Positions 1 to 9,362 of a stretch of DNA of 64,000 nt are shown in pieces; positions within the stretch are counted from its first letter, which is position 1, and each line of letters opens with the position of its first letter. A program made the position numbers and the translations under genes. The notes under the pieces were generated by a model. That model was not told where the DNA came from. It saw only the letters and a list, made by a program, of their open reading frames with translations, and did no database searches. Origin of the DNA: Syntrophotalea acetylenica (GTDB taxonomy: Bacteria > Desulfobacterota > Desulfuromonadia > Desulfuromonadales > Syntrophotaleaceae); the NCBI RefSeq assembly GCF_001888165.1, contig NZ_CP015455.1, positions 1,172,001-1,236,000 of the forward strand, written 5' to 3'.

Positions 1-312
1 GACGATCCGCACATTTTGTTGAACCTGGCGGATCTGCGATACGATCTGGGGGATAGCGGCGGTGCCGAAAAACTGTATCGCCGCGCTCTGGAAATAGAGG
101 AAGACATTCCGGAGCTGCATCTTGCCCTGGGCAACCTGATGCTCGATCAGGATCAAACGCGGCAGGCCCTTGGCCATTATCGCCGTTTTCTTGAGTTGGA
201 AAAAGCCCCGCAGTCCGGGAATCTGCGCAAGGAAGTCGCTGCATTGGCAGAAGGACTGGAGGAGGAACTGGCGCAAACTTCCCAAAAATCCGGCAAAAAA
301 CCTCGAAAATAA
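1..312 (+). CDS. TPR-repeat protein, C-terminal part
   Basis: The reading frame is open from base 1, so the N-terminus lies outside the window; 103 residues are visible. The pattern LxxAxxxYxxG followed by A..LYRRALEIE, then LHLALGNLMLDQ and ALGHYRRFLELE, is the helix-turn-helix spacing of tetratricopeptide repeats, about two and a half units. The tail is Lys-rich (KKPRK end). TPR proteins act as protein-protein scaffolds; the partner cannot be told from this fragment. A strong hairpin follows the stop directly. Confidence 0.75.
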   Translation, partial: DDPHILLNLADLRYDLGDSGGAEKLYRRALEIEEDIPELHLALGNLMLDQDQTRQALGHYRRFLELEKAPQSGNLRKEVAALAEGLEEELAQTSQKSGKKPRK

Positions 313-340
313 AAAGGGCAGCCCGATCGGGCTGCCCTTT
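313..340. terminator. Bidirectional Rho-independent terminator
   Basis: A perfect inverted repeat, AAAGGGCAGCCC / GGGCTGCCCTTT, with a four-base loop region lies between the convergent TPR gene and the PxxKW gene. A-rich and T-rich flanks on either side let it serve both strands. Confidence 0.8.
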
Positions 341-364
341 GGCTTCATATTCAACAACCGCAGC

Positions 365-655
365 TTATTTCTTTTTGCCGCCGGAAGCCTTTTTGGAAGC
401 TTTGAGGGGGTTGATCTTCTGGTTGGCGGTGACAATTTCCACTTTTTTATGGGTGGCGATGTTGCACAAACCCTGTGCCCACTTCCGCGCGGGGGAAGGG
501 CAGGCCGAACAGACCTGGCCAATGGAGCTGTCGACGATGCGTTCGCAACCCTGACATTCCTCAACGATGGGCTGGCAGGAATTGCCTTCGAAGATGCAGC
601 CGTTTTTGGTCCAGAAGGTACACTCGGTACCGGGTTGGATAGTTTCACATTTCAT
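365..655 (-). CDS. PxxKW family cysteine-rich protein
   Basis: This 96-residue protein has nine Cys residues, mostly as CxxC or spaced pairs (ECQGCER, VCSACPS), followed by PARKW, the signature that names the PxxKW family. The last 20 residues are Lys/Ser-rich. The family is known from Geobacter-type and other deltaproteobacteria; its function is not established, but the Cys spacing suggests metal or Fe-S binding. An AGGAGG lies upstream of the ATG, somewhat distant at about 12 bases. It stands alone, convergent with the TPR gene. Confidence 0.8.
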   Translation of the reverse strand: MKCETIQPGTECTFWTKNGCIFEGNSCQPIVEECQGCERIVDSSIGQVCSACPSPARKWAQGLCNIATHKKVEIVTANQKINPLKASKKASGGKKK

Positions 656-827
656 GGGATCCAGATGCCTCCTTTATGTCGTTTTCCGAAGGAAAATTTC
701 GGTCTTAAAGACGCCCATTATTTAACAGCTTGGTAAAATTTGTCAACGATTAATTCCTCGGGGCATGCCTGTGTGTGCATTGATGCACATGGCTTGTCTG
801 CCGCGGGGCGGAAGGAAAGTTTTGTAT

Positions 828-1106
828 ATGGACCGTGACTGGGAAAAAATCTGCCAGCGCTGTGGGCGCTGCTGCTACGAAAAAATCGAGTTCGAAGGTG
901 AAATATATTATACGGACGAGCCTTGCCAGTACCTGGATCTCAAGACGCACCTCTGCCGTGTCTACCCCCAGCGTTGCATGGTCCGTCCGGGGTGTGTTGC
1001 CCTGACTCCGGAACTGGTCCGGCAAGGTTTACTGCCCGCCGATTGCCCGTATATCGCTCATGTTTTGCGTTCAGCGGGAACAAAGCTTGATAAACCGCGC
1101 GATTGA
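828..1106 (+). CDS. YkgJ-family cysteine cluster protein
   Basis: This is a 92-residue protein beginning MDRDWEKICQRCGRCC. The CxxCxxCC cluster near the N-terminus, then a Cys in the EPCQYLD context, CRVYPQRC and DCPY, are the conserved Cys positions of the YkgJ / UPF0153 family of putative zinc or Fe-S binding proteins. I chose the ATG at 828 because GGAAGGAAAG sits 8 bases upstream and homology begins there; an in-frame ATG at 765 would add an unrelated tail. The specific role is unknown. It is followed by about 200 bases without a recognisable feature before the mutase. Confidence 0.8.
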   Translation: MDRDWEKICQRCGRCCYEKIEFEGEIYYTDEPCQYLDLKTHLCRVYPQRCMVRPGCVALTPELVRQGLLPADCPYIAHVLRSAGTKLDKPRD

Positions 1107-1309
1107 CCACCCCCACCTGCGCGAAACCTGCTGTGTTTTTGTGTTCTGGCCGGATAGGCGGGCTTTGCGTTGGGCCGCGCCGGGCATTGGTGGCCTGATG
1201 GTGTCACCTGCGAGGATTCAGGTTACAATAAAGTGAGAAGAGCGATGCCAGGGATTATCTGCCGGGTACGGTTCCGGAGTCGGCTGCGCCCGCAACCAGG
1301 AGGGATATC

Positions 1310-2731
1310 ATGCACAAGATAAGGTTCGGTACGTCCGGGTGGCGAGGAGTTTTTTGTGAGGATTTTACCCTCGATAATGTCCGGGTGGTCACCCAGGCCA
1401 TTGCCGACTATCTGCGTTCCCGGGGGTTGCAGACACGAGGTCTGGTCGTCGGTCACGACAGCCGCTTTCTTGGGGAGAAATTCGCTCGTGAAACGGCGTG
1501 CGTGCTGGCAGGCGACGGCATTCCCTCCTGTTTGTGCAACCGCGATACGCCAACGCCCGCCATTGCTTTTGAAATCATACGCCGCCGGGCGGCAGGAGGG
1601 ATCAACTTTACCGCAAGCCATAACCCCGCGGATTACAACGGCATGAAGTTTTCTCCCGCGTCGGGCGGGCCGGCTCTGCCCGAAGTTACAGAGGAGATCG
1701 AGCGTCGCGCCAATGCCATGCTGGGGGAAATCTGTTATCGGGCCATGCCGATCGAGGATGCTTTTCGCGAGGGGCTGATCGAGGAAATCGATGCCCGGCC
1801 GGCTTACCAGCAGGCGGTTGCCAAACTGGCGGATCTGCAGGCTATAGGCCGCTCCGGAATGGGGTTTGCCGTCAACCCTCTGTATGGCACATCCCGAGGG
1901 TACCTCGACCGGATGCTGCGGGAGGCCGGCGCGCGGGTAGTGTGCATCAATGCCTGTCGCGATCCTTACTTCGGAGGTTTTCCTCCGGAACCGGCGCGTA
2001 ATTATATCGGGGATTTCATCGATCTGGTCAAGGGCGACGATTCCATCACGATCGGCCTCGCCACCGACGGCGACGCCGACCGCTTCGGCATTCTCGATGG
2101 TGACGGCACCTTCATCGAGCCCAATTATTTCCTTGCGCTGCTCTACGATTACCTGATTCAGGTGCGAGGTATGCGGGGCGCGGCGGCAAGATCGGTGGCC
2201 ACATCGCATTTCATCGACGCTGTCGCCGCCTATCATGGCTACCGGGTTCATGAAACGCCGGTAGGTTTCAAGTATATCGGAGAACTGATCCGTTCCGGGC
2301 AGATTCTGTTGGGAGGGGAGGAGAGCGCCGGCCTCACCATCGCCGGCCATGTTCCCGAGAAAGACGGTATTCTTGCCTGCCTGCTCGCCGCCGAGATGGT
2401 GGCCGTGACCGGCAAGTCCTTGAGTATGCAACTGCAGGATCTTTACAAGCGCGTCGGCAGTTTTCATACCCGGCGCAAGGACATCCGCCTGTCCGCCGCG
2501 GTCGAGGAAACCTTTGCCGACAAAATGGCGATTTTGCCTGATTCCATCGGTGGCTGGCGGGTCACCGAAGTGGTCACCGTTGATGGCTGGAAATTCATGC
2601 TGGAAAACGAGGCCTGGATTTTACTGCGCAAATCGGGAACCGAACCGGTCGTGCGCCTCTACTGTGAAGCGCGCAGCGAAAAGGATCTGGAACATCTGGT
2701 CGCAGCCGCCCGAAACTTTATAGCGGCATAG
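1310..2731 (+). CDS. Phosphoglucomutase/phosphomannomutase family protein
   Basis: A 473-residue alpha-D-phosphohexomutase that interconverts hexose 1- and 6-phosphates through a phosphoserine enzyme. All four family signatures are present: FGTSGWRG near residue 6, the phosphoserine loop TASHNP with Ser103, the Mg-binding loop TDGDADRFG with Asp253/255/257, the sugar-specificity loop GGEESAG, and the phosphate-binding RKSGTEP near the C-terminus. Length is normal for the family. AGGAGGG lies 6 bases before the ATG. Sequence alone does not decide between glucose, mannose and glucosamine substrates. Confidence 0.93.
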   Translation: MHKIRFGTSGWRGVFCEDFTLDNVRVVTQAIADYLRSRGLQTRGLVVGHDSRFLGEKFARETACVLAGDGIPSCLCNRDTPTPAIAFEIIRRRAAGGINFTASHNPADYNGMKFSPASGGPALPEVTEEIERRANAMLGEICYRAMPIEDAFREGLIEEIDARPAYQQAVAKLADLQAIGRSGMGFAVNPLYGTSRGYLDRMLREAGARVVCINACRDPYFGGFPPEPARNYIGDFIDLVKGDDSITIGLATDGDADRFGILDGDGTFIEPNYFLALLYDYLIQVRGMRGAAARSVATSHFIDAVAAYHGYRVHETPVGFKYIGELIRSGQILLGGEESAGLTIAGHVPEKDGILACLLAAEMVAVTGKSLSMQLQDLYKRVGSFHTRRKDIRLSAAVEETFADKMAILPDSIGGWRVTEVVTVDGWKFMLENEAWILLRKSGTEPVVRLYCEARSEKDLEHLVAAARNFIAA

Positions 2732-2759
2732 CGGCACGGCTGAAGAAAGGGGCGAAGGA

Positions 2760-3257
2760 ATGTCTCAAACACGTCGTTACTGGTTACTGAAGTCCGAGCC
2801 GGGCTGTTTCTCCATCAGTGACCTCCAAAACAGTCCGCAAGGCATTTCTTCCTGGGATGGCGTGCGCAATTATCAGGCCCGCAATCTCCTGCGGGATGAA
2901 ATCCGGACAGGCGACGGAATTTTATTCTATCACAGCAACATACCGGAACCGGCCATTGTGGGTGTGGCGCGCGTGGTGCGATCCGGCTATCCGGATCATA
3001 CGGCGAGGGATCCCCGATCGGAGCATTTCGACCCGCGTTCCACCGAAGCGTCACCCATATGGTTCATGGTCGATGTGCAATATGTGGCGCATTTGCCGCA
3101 CGCCCTGTCTCGCGAGGATCTCAGGCGCCACCCGGCACTCTCCGCCATGGAAGTGCTGAAAAAGGGCAGCCGCCTCTCTGTTCAACCCGTCAGCGCTGCC
3201 CAATGGCGCGATGTGCTTGTCCTGGGTGGGCGCCCTGAACTGTTGGAGGATCTATGA
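2760..3257 (+). CDS. EVE domain-containing protein
   Basis: A 165-residue, single-domain EVE protein (thymocyte nuclear protein 1 type, PUA-like fold). Diagnostic stretches are YWLLKSEP at the N-terminus, WDGVRNYQARNLLR, GDGILFYHSN and the SPIWFMVDVQ segment. In the family this fold binds modified bases in nucleic acids, but the cellular target of stand-alone bacterial EVE proteins is unclear. A GGGGCGAAGGA ribosome site precedes the ATG. The 3' end overlaps the AsmA gene start by four bases, so the two are probably co-translated. Confidence 0.9.
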   Translation: MSQTRRYWLLKSEPGCFSISDLQNSPQGISSWDGVRNYQARNLLRDEIRTGDGILFYHSNIPEPAIVGVARVVRSGYPDHTARDPRSEHFDPRSTEASPIWFMVDVQYVAHLPHALSREDLRRHPALSAMEVLKKGSRLSVQPVSAAQWRDVLVLGGRPELLEDL

Positions 3258-5652
3258 AGAAAGCAATACGTTATGCCGGCCTGGTTCTCGGGGGACTTGT
3301 GGCGCTGCTGCTTGTCATGCTGGCGGCGGCCAGGTTTCTGATTACTTCGGAACAGGTGCGAAGCGCCGTACTGCCTTTGGCCGAAAAGGCCCTGGACAGG
3401 GAAATCTCCCTCGGCGATATCGACATCCGTCTTTTTTCCGGCATCGTGCTGCATGATCTTACGATTCGCGATCAGCAGGGAGATGTTCCTTTCCTGCAGG
3501 CCGGCAGGGCGATGTTGCGCTACCGCTTCTGGCCTCTGCTCCGGTTCAGGGTGGTGGTGGACGAAATTCTTCTCGAACAGCCTTCGCTGAGGGTGGTACG
3601 GTTCGCGGACGGGCGGTTCAATTTCAGCGACCTGCTGGACAGGCAAAAGTCGGAAGGGGATCGCAAACAACGTTCCAACGGATCTTTCAGCCTGCTGATT
3701 TCCAAAATCCGGTTGTCCGACGGGCAGGTGCAATTCGTCGATTATCGTCCCGACCCTGACAGCGCCTTCACCCTGAATTTAACCGATTTCAACCTCCGTG
3801 CCGACGGAATCTCCCTGACCCGTCGGTTCCCCTTTGAAGCTGAACTTGCCCTCAACCAGGCACGATTGGCAATGGAAGGTGAGGCTGATCCCAGCGCCGG
3901 GCGGGTGCGAGCCAGGCTTCGGATGCAGGACCTGAGTCTCCCGGATTTTGAACCCTATTATGTAAAGCAGCGACCCGGGCGGATCAAGGCCTTGAAAATT
4001 GACAGCGATCTGGCGGTGGAGGGTACCCTTGAACAGCTGCAAAGCGCCGGACGGATTGCGCTGAAGGGATTGCATCTGAGCGCTTCGAAACCCGAGGGCA
4101 AAGACATTGCCGGTCTCGACATCAGCCTGGATTATGATATGCGGCTGGACCGGGCAGCCGCCGTGGCGGAGCTGGCACGAGGCGACCTGATGCTGGGAGG
4201 CCTGCCGGTTACCCTGCAGGGTCGTATCGAGCAGCTTGGAAAAAAACCTTTTATCAGGGGTCGTGTTGCGGCTACCAGGCTCGATCTGGCCGGTCTCTCC
4301 AAAAAGCTGCCAGCAGCTTTGCTGGGAAAACTTCCGGCATTGAACCCCTCAGGCATCGCTCACCTGCGCCTGCAACTGGAGGGTGCTCTTGACAAGCCCA
4401 AAGCCCTGCTTAAATCGGGTGAGATCCGCCTGGAAGGCGTCAGCGCCAGCGCAGGGGGGCTGCGTCCCCAGCTCAGCGGTCTCCTCACTCTGTCCGGTGA
4501 CGGGCTGCAGGGTGAAAAAATGGAACTGCAACTGGGCGGCGATCGCGCATTGCTGGATCTGAAAGGGGAAAACCTGTTTGGAAAGCCGATACACATCAAT
4601 TCGGCGATCAGAGCCGATCGGCTGCGGCTCGACGCCTTGTCGGGCAACAGGTCAAAAACTGCCCCGGTCACGAAATCCGCAGGCGGAACCGTGAAAAAAC
4701 CTTTAGGACCTTTCAACCTTCCCGTCGAGGCAGTCGGTACCCTGCACGCTGTGCAGGCGCAATGGCGCGGCTTGCTGATCGAGGAGCTTATTGCCCGCTA
4801 TCGTCTCAAGGATAACATCTTCACGCTGGAGCAACTTGCCGGAAAGACGGCGGAAGGGAGTTTCTCCGATACCGCCCGCATCGACCTGAGCCAACCGGGG
4901 TTGGCTTACCGGACGCACATCAAAACCAGCGCCATTCAGGCCGATCCCCTGCTATCCGTGCTGGCCCCCAGAATGGCCGGGACGGTCTTCGGAGCCATGA
5001 GTCTGGATGCCACCTTGCAGGGACGGGGAACGAGGCTGGCGGATCTCAAACAACATCTTGCCGGGCAGACGGATCTGAAGATTGTCAACGGCAAAATTAC
5101 CGGTGCCGGTCTGGTGTCCGGATTGGCCGGGTTTCTCGATCTGGAGCAGTTGCGGGTATTGCGCTTTTCACAGGTTGCGGGGCATTTGGTGATAAAAAAC
5201 GGCCGCATTCAGGTCGACGGCGATCTTGCGGGCGAGCAGGCAAGGCTTGCGCCAGCCGGCTCCGTTGGCATGGACGGGTCCCTCGATGTCAGTCTGCCGG
5301 TGCGGTTGGCTCCCGAACTGGCGGCGCATCTGGCCGGAAAAGATAAATTCAGCCGATTTCTCACCGATTCCCGGGGGTGGGGGTCTTGCCCGTCAGACTG
5401 ACCGGAACGATCAAGGCGCCGCGTTTTGGTCTGGATACGGCGGCGCTCAGGGGCAGCATCCAGCAGGGGGTGAGGGAACAGCTGCAGAAGAAACTGCAGG
5501 AAAAACTGCTTCCTTTCAAGGATGACGGCACCTCACGGCAAACATCGGAACCGTCAGCGGCGCAGGACGAAAACGATGCCTCGCCAGACGGCCAGAGCGG
5601 GACGGAAGAAAAATTGCTCGAAGGGGTGATGAAGGGGCTTTTCGGAAAATAG
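3254..5652 (+). CDS. AsmA family protein, frameshifted at a G tract
   Basis: Joined, this is about 800 residues. An N-terminal membrane helix (LVLGGLVALLLVMLAAARFLI) precedes a long periplasmic beta-rich region of AsmA type with repeated DLxL, LQGRIEQLG and GxxxVDGDL motifs. AsmA-like proteins bridge inner and outer membranes and influence lipid transport or outer-membrane assembly. The first frame stops at 5401. The conserved PVRLTGTIKAPRFGLD end lies one frame over, starting around 5380. The switch falls on GGGGG-T-GGGGG (5373-5383); one extra G restores a continuous protein. The C-terminus is Gln/Lys-rich, then acidic. The break is probably a sequencing error. Confidence 0.85.
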
Positions 5653-5666
5653 AAGGGAATAAATGA

Positions 5667-6167
5667 ATGCGAGGGGCCGCGAATTTCAGCGGATTTGAAA
5701 CCATCCGCATGGGGATGGAAATTGCGCAGCGGGAGCATCGTTTCTTCGCGACGTTGGCGCGCAAAACCCGGAGCGAGCCGTTGCGGGAAATTTTCAGCGG
5801 CATGGCCCAGGAAGCCATTCGGTTGTATCGCGCATTGCGTGCACGCCTTGGCGAATTTTCCGACGAGGGTTTCTGGGATGATGAAGAAGAGATTCTGCCC
5901 TATCTGCAACGCCTGCCCGATGATCTTTTTCATGCCGCGAACGCGGTCAGGGAACGGTTGGGAACCCTGAGCAGCGACCAGCAGGCCCTGGCCCTCGCCA
6001 TCGAGGTCGAGGATTACCTGGCTGCCTATTTTTCCCGGGCGGCGGGGGAATCGACTCATGCGGAAGGCCGGGAAGTTTTTGACTGGCTCGCGCAAACAAA
6101 AGAGCGGCAGGCGCGCGCATTGCGGGAACGACAGGTGCGGCTTGTCGTTGGCAGGGAAGCCGGGTGA
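5667..6167 (+). CDS. Ferritin-like (rubrerythrin-related) protein, degenerate metal site
   Basis: A 166-residue all-helical protein. GMEIAQREHRFFATLA matches the first helix of the rubrerythrin-type ferritin fold, which supplies an iron ligand Glu. However, the usual second-helix ExxH is replaced (MAQEAIRLYRAL), and the fourth helix shows KERQARAL with no His. It therefore probably binds di-iron poorly or not at all. An AGAAGGGA ribosome site precedes the ATG. The next gene is a paralogue that retains the ligands, suggesting a duplicated pair in one operon. Confidence 0.65.
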   Translation: MRGAANFSGFETIRMGMEIAQREHRFFATLARKTRSEPLREIFSGMAQEAIRLYRALRARLGEFSDEGFWDDEEEILPYLQRLPDDLFHAANAVRERLGTLSSDQQALALAIEVEDYLAAYFSRAAGESTHAEGREVFDWLAQTKERQARALRERQVRLVVGREAG

Positions 6168-6224
6168 GGAACATGGGGCGAACCGGGCCTGGAAGCAGAA
6201 ACCTTTTCAGGGAAGGAGACGGCC

Positions 6225-6740
6225 ATGAATGTGTTTGATTTCGCCATGCAGATGGAAGTCGATGCAGAAGCATTTTATCGGAAACTGGCGGGCAAAAGTC
6301 CCGTTGCCGGGATAAAGAAAATTTTTACCAATCTGGCGGAAGAAGAGCGAAGGCACTACCGGATTTTTCACGATCTGAAAGCGTCCGGCAGTTTTTTCGA
6401 CGTTCAGGCCTCTTCGGTGCTGGATGAAGCCAGAAATGTTTTTGCCGGCCTGTTGCGTGAACCCGTCGATGTGTCCGTGATGCAGGACAATCTTGAAAGC
6501 TATCGCTACGCCATGAAACTCGAGGCGGATGGTGTCGGGTTTTACGAAGATGCCGCCCGGCGGGAGAACGATGCACGGGTGAGGGATCTGCTGCTGCGCA
6601 TCGCCGAGGAGGAACGCAAGCATTTCAACGTCGTTGAAAACATCTATCGCTACGTCAACGCGCCCAATGAATATCTGGCCTGGGCGGAATTCAGCAATCT
6701 GGAGGAATTTCACGCATTCGGAAGAGATGTTGACCTTTGA
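6225..6740 (+). CDS. Ferritin family / rubrerythrin-like di-iron protein
   Basis: A 171-residue protein with two copies of the four-helix ligand pattern: FAMQMEVDAEAFY then EEERRHYRIF, and YAMKLEADGVGFYED then EEERKHFNVVE. Each pair supplies Glu and ExxH ligands for a di-iron centre. There is no C-terminal rubredoxin CxxC domain, so it is the short erythrin-like form, likely in peroxide or iron handling in an anaerobe. GGAAGGAGA is the ribosome site. It lies downstream of the degenerate paralogue and converges with the DUF2520 gene. Confidence 0.85.
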   Translation: MNVFDFAMQMEVDAEAFYRKLAGKSPVAGIKKIFTNLAEEERRHYRIFHDLKASGSFFDVQASSVLDEARNVFAGLLREPVDVSVMQDNLESYRYAMKLEADGVGFYEDAARRENDARVRDLLLRIAEEERKHFNVVENIYRYVNAPNEYLAWAEFSNLEEFHAFGRDVDL

Positions 6741-6812
6741 TCAGGGCAACGGCGGCAGCGCCAGGTCCGTTGCGAGGCGAAAAACAAGGTGTGATCCTGA
6801 CAATGCCCTCTT

Positions 6813-7706
6813 TTATGGTAGGCGGTTGCCGGTTTTCAGCAGATGTTCCATGGCCATTTCCTGCAAGGGGGGAGCGCAGGTTCGGCTCCGGGCAAGATCC
6901 AGGGTGAATTCACCCAGCAGCCGATAGAGCACCTCCTGGTCAGGTTGCCAGTTGCGCAGGGCCCTGAGGTGGTGCTCGACGGTTTGAACGTCCCGCCGTG
7001 CGATAGGCCCGGTCAGGGCATCGGCAGGACCGAGGGCAAAGATGTTGTCCAGTGTGCTGCGCACTAGAGGTTCCATCACTTTGCGTGCGGTTGCCGACGG
7101 CAGACCGGATTGTTCCAGGCAACTCAGGCTGCAGGCCATCAAGGTGACGAGGTAATTCGCGGCCATGACCATGGAGGCATGATACAAGGGCTTGCATCCC
7201 GGGCGCAGCGGCAGCGGTACGCCGCCAATCGTTTCGAACAGCGATGCCAGACGTTCGGTAGCCTGGGGGTCGCCCTCGATGCCGCAATAGGTGCCTGCAA
7301 AGCTGGCGACGGCATGCGCCGGATCGGCAAAGCTTTTGACAGGATGGCAACTGGCAAGCAGGGCGTGGTTTTGCCGCACCACGGACAGAATGTCCGCATC
7401 AAGGGCTCCACTGCAATGAAAGACGATATCGCCGGGACGCAGGATGCCCGCTTCGGCAAGCTGTACGGCACAGTCGCCGATGACGGCGTCGCCCGTTGCA
7501 ATCATGGTCAGGTCGGCCGGTGGCAGTTCCTGCAGACGGCAGGGGCGTCCGGCACCGATAAAGTCGGTTGCACGCAGCGCACTGGGTAAGCCGCGGTTGA
7601 CGATACCCTGGATTTTTATCAGTCCATGGGTGTGCCAGAGTCGGGCCAGGGTTTTGCCGAGCCGTCCGCAGCCGATGATGTTGAGGGTAATCGGCGGCAT
7701 GTTCAC
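6813..7706 (-). CDS. Rossmann-like and DUF2520 domain-containing protein
   Basis: A 297-residue protein. The N-terminal LNIIGCGRLGKTLARLW is a Rossmann nucleotide-binding GxGxxG turn, followed by a region resembling pyrroline-5-carboxylate reductase or 6-phosphogluconate dehydrogenase folds (HCSGALDADIL, ASCHPVKSF). The C-terminal half is helical DUF2520 (YHASMVMAANYLVTL). An NAD(P)-dependent oxidoreductase role is inferred; the substrate is unknown. The start overlaps the stop of the upstream GH3 gene by four bases, marking one operon. Confidence 0.85.
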   Translation of the reverse strand: MNMPPITLNIIGCGRLGKTLARLWHTHGLIKIQGIVNRGLPSALRATDFIGAGRPCRLQELPPADLTMIATGDAVIGDCAVQLAEAGILRPGDIVFHCSGALDADILSVVRQNHALLASCHPVKSFADPAHAVASFAGTYCGIEGDPQATERLASLFETIGGVPLPLRPGCKPLYHASMVMAANYLVTLMACSLSCLEQSGLPSATARKVMEPLVRSTLDNIFALGPADALTGPIARRDVQTVEHHLRALRNWQPDQEVLYRLLGEFTLDLARSRTCAPPLQEMAMEHLLKTGNRLP

Positions 7707-8860
7707 TCCGTCGGACGGGCCTGCAATCGCTCTTTGAGGGCGGCAATGCGTTGCAGGGACTGTTCAATGCGCTGCCGGGAAACCCGGCCCGAATCGATCA
7801 GCTTGTGCAGAATGGAGAGCATGCGGCGGGTTGTGTCCGGATGGTTGTCGGCGAGCAGCAGCATGTCAACCCCGGCGTTGAGGGCTTTTTCCACCGTTTC
7901 TTCAAGGCTGTAGTGGTCGGCGATGGCGCCCATCGTCAGGTCGTCGCTAAGAACCACTCCCGAAAACCCGAGGTGTTTTCGCAACAACCCATCCACGGTT
8001 TTTTTCGACAAGGTGGCTGGTGCCCCGGCATCGAGTGTGGCGTTGAACACGTGGGCTGTCAGCACGGTATCGGCCAGGTTTTCATCGATCAGGGTGCGGA
8101 AGGGATCTAGCTCTTTTGCGCTCCAGCTGGCGGTAACATCGACGAAACCCTGATGGGAATCGCCGGTTGAGCTGCCATGACCGGGGAAATGTTTCAGGCT
8201 GCACAGAATGCCACGCCGATGGTGGGCACGGATATATTCGCGGGCATGGATGACAACGACAGCCGGATCAGCGGAGAAACTCCGTTCCAGTTTGCCGATG
8301 ACAGGGTTGTCGGGGTTGCTGTTGAGATCCACCACCGGCCCGAGGTTGAGATTGATCCCCACCTGTTGCAGGCTGAGGGCGATGGCGTCCGACCGCTTGC
8401 GGGTGAGGGCGGGATCGTTTATTTTGCCGAGACTTGCCGCTGACACGGTAGCCGGGAAGCCGAATTCCTCCTTCAGTCGCACGATGCGGCCGCCTTCCTG
8501 ATCGATGGCGATCAGCACAGGCACTGTGCCGGCGGCTTTTTGCAGTTGTGCGGTAAGGGAGCGTAACTGCTCCGGAGAAACGATGTTGCCGGCCGGATGA
8601 TCGGCGCTTGGCCCATAATTGAAAAGGATCACGCCGCCGAGGTGGCGGCTGCGGATATCCTCAAGGATCGGATGGTTCTCGTCGAGGACGGAACCGGCGA
8701 ATCCGACCATCAGCAATTGCCCCAGAGGAAGCTCGGCGCCGGCTGCCGGACCGGCGAGTTTTTTAATCGCGGGAACAGCCTGCACGGAAAGGATCAGCAG
8801 AATCAGTCCGATGAGGATGCCGACCGGGTATCTGAACTTCGCCGGTATCGATCTGAACAT
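7703..8860 (-). CDS. nagZ: Glycoside hydrolase family 3 beta-N-acetylhexosaminidase
   Basis: A 385-residue GH3 enzyme. An N-terminal hydrophobic segment (YPVGILIGLILLILSV) indicates membrane anchoring or export, unlike cytosolic E. coli NagZ. Core motifs are LIAIDQEGGRIVRL, LKHFPGHGSSTGDSHQG (catalytic His loop) and VVLSDDLTMGAI, which holds the catalytic Asp. It should cleave beta-N-acetylglucosamine from peptidoglycan fragments for cell-wall recycling. It lies in the operon between the ACT and DUF2520 genes. The symbol is by family; the exported location makes the exact role less certain. Confidence 0.85.
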   Translation of the reverse strand: MFRSIPAKFRYPVGILIGLILLILSVQAVPAIKKLAGPAAGAELPLGQLLMVGFAGSVLDENHPILEDIRSRHLGGVILFNYGPSADHPAGNIVSPEQLRSLTAQLQKAAGTVPVLIAIDQEGGRIVRLKEEFGFPATVSAASLGKINDPALTRKRSDAIALSLQQVGINLNLGPVVDLNSNPDNPVIGKLERSFSADPAVVVIHAREYIRAHHRRGILCSLKHFPGHGSSTGDSHQGFVDVTASWSAKELDPFRTLIDENLADTVLTAHVFNATLDAGAPATLSKKTVDGLLRKHLGFSGVVLSDDLTMGAIADHYSLEETVEKALNAGVDMLLLADNHPDTTRRMLSILHKLIDSGRVSRQRIEQSLQRIAALKERLQARPTE

Positions 8861-8918
8861 AAAAACTCCGTGGATAAGCAGGGCACCGATGGTCGATCAG
8901 CGCGGCCGGGGACGGCGA

Positions 8919-9353
8919 CTACAGCCCGTACACCTGCTGCGCGGACAAGGTTCGCACCCCTGCTGAATCGAAAATCTGCTGAACGTGTTCGGTGTCCTCC
9001 ACATCGATGATCAGGATGGCGGTTTTGTTGTCGCCAAGCACGGTACCGTAGGCATTCTGGACATTGAGTCCGGCGCGGGCCAGAATGCTCAGCATGTCAT
9101 GCAGCGCCCCGGGAGAATCCTCCATGCTGACCACCACGATTTCCCGCAGTACGGCCGGATGTCCGGCGCCGGAAAGCTTCTCGCAGGCCCTGTCCGGGCG
9201 GTCCACCAGCAGATTCAGGATACCCCAGCCGGCCGAGCTGGTCGACAGGGTCATGGCGCGGATGTTGATGCCGGCGGATTTGAGCACCGCGGTGACCTTT
9301 TCCAGCCGGCCCGGTTTGTTTTCCAGAAAAATTGAAACCTGATGCGCTATCAT
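8919..9353 (-). CDS. Tandem ACT-domain protein
   Basis: A 144-residue protein made only of two ACT domains: residues about 4-70 (QVSIFLENKPGRLEKVTAVL) and about 72-140 (VVSMEDSPGALHDMLSILARAG). ACT domains bind amino acids and act as allosteric sensors. It sits 9 bases downstream of the phenylacetate-CoA ligase gene on the same strand, an association common in Geobacter-type genomes and suggesting control of aryl-acid or aromatic amino-acid metabolism. No catalytic domain is present. Confidence 0.88.
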   Translation of the reverse strand: MIAHQVSIFLENKPGRLEKVTAVLKSAGINIRAMTLSTSSAGWGILNLLVDRPDRACEKLSGAGHPAVLREIVVVSMEDSPGALHDMLSILARAGLNVQNAYGTVLGDNKTAILIIDVEDTEHVQQIFDSAGVRTLSAQQVYGL

Positions 9354-9362
9354 GGCGTCCTC

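Noticed and set aside
5370-5390. Programmed +1/-1 frameshifting as an explanation of the broken frames
   Set aside because: No slippery heptamer with downstream structure is conserved across the cases; the common factor is simply a G/C run one base short in unrelated genes.
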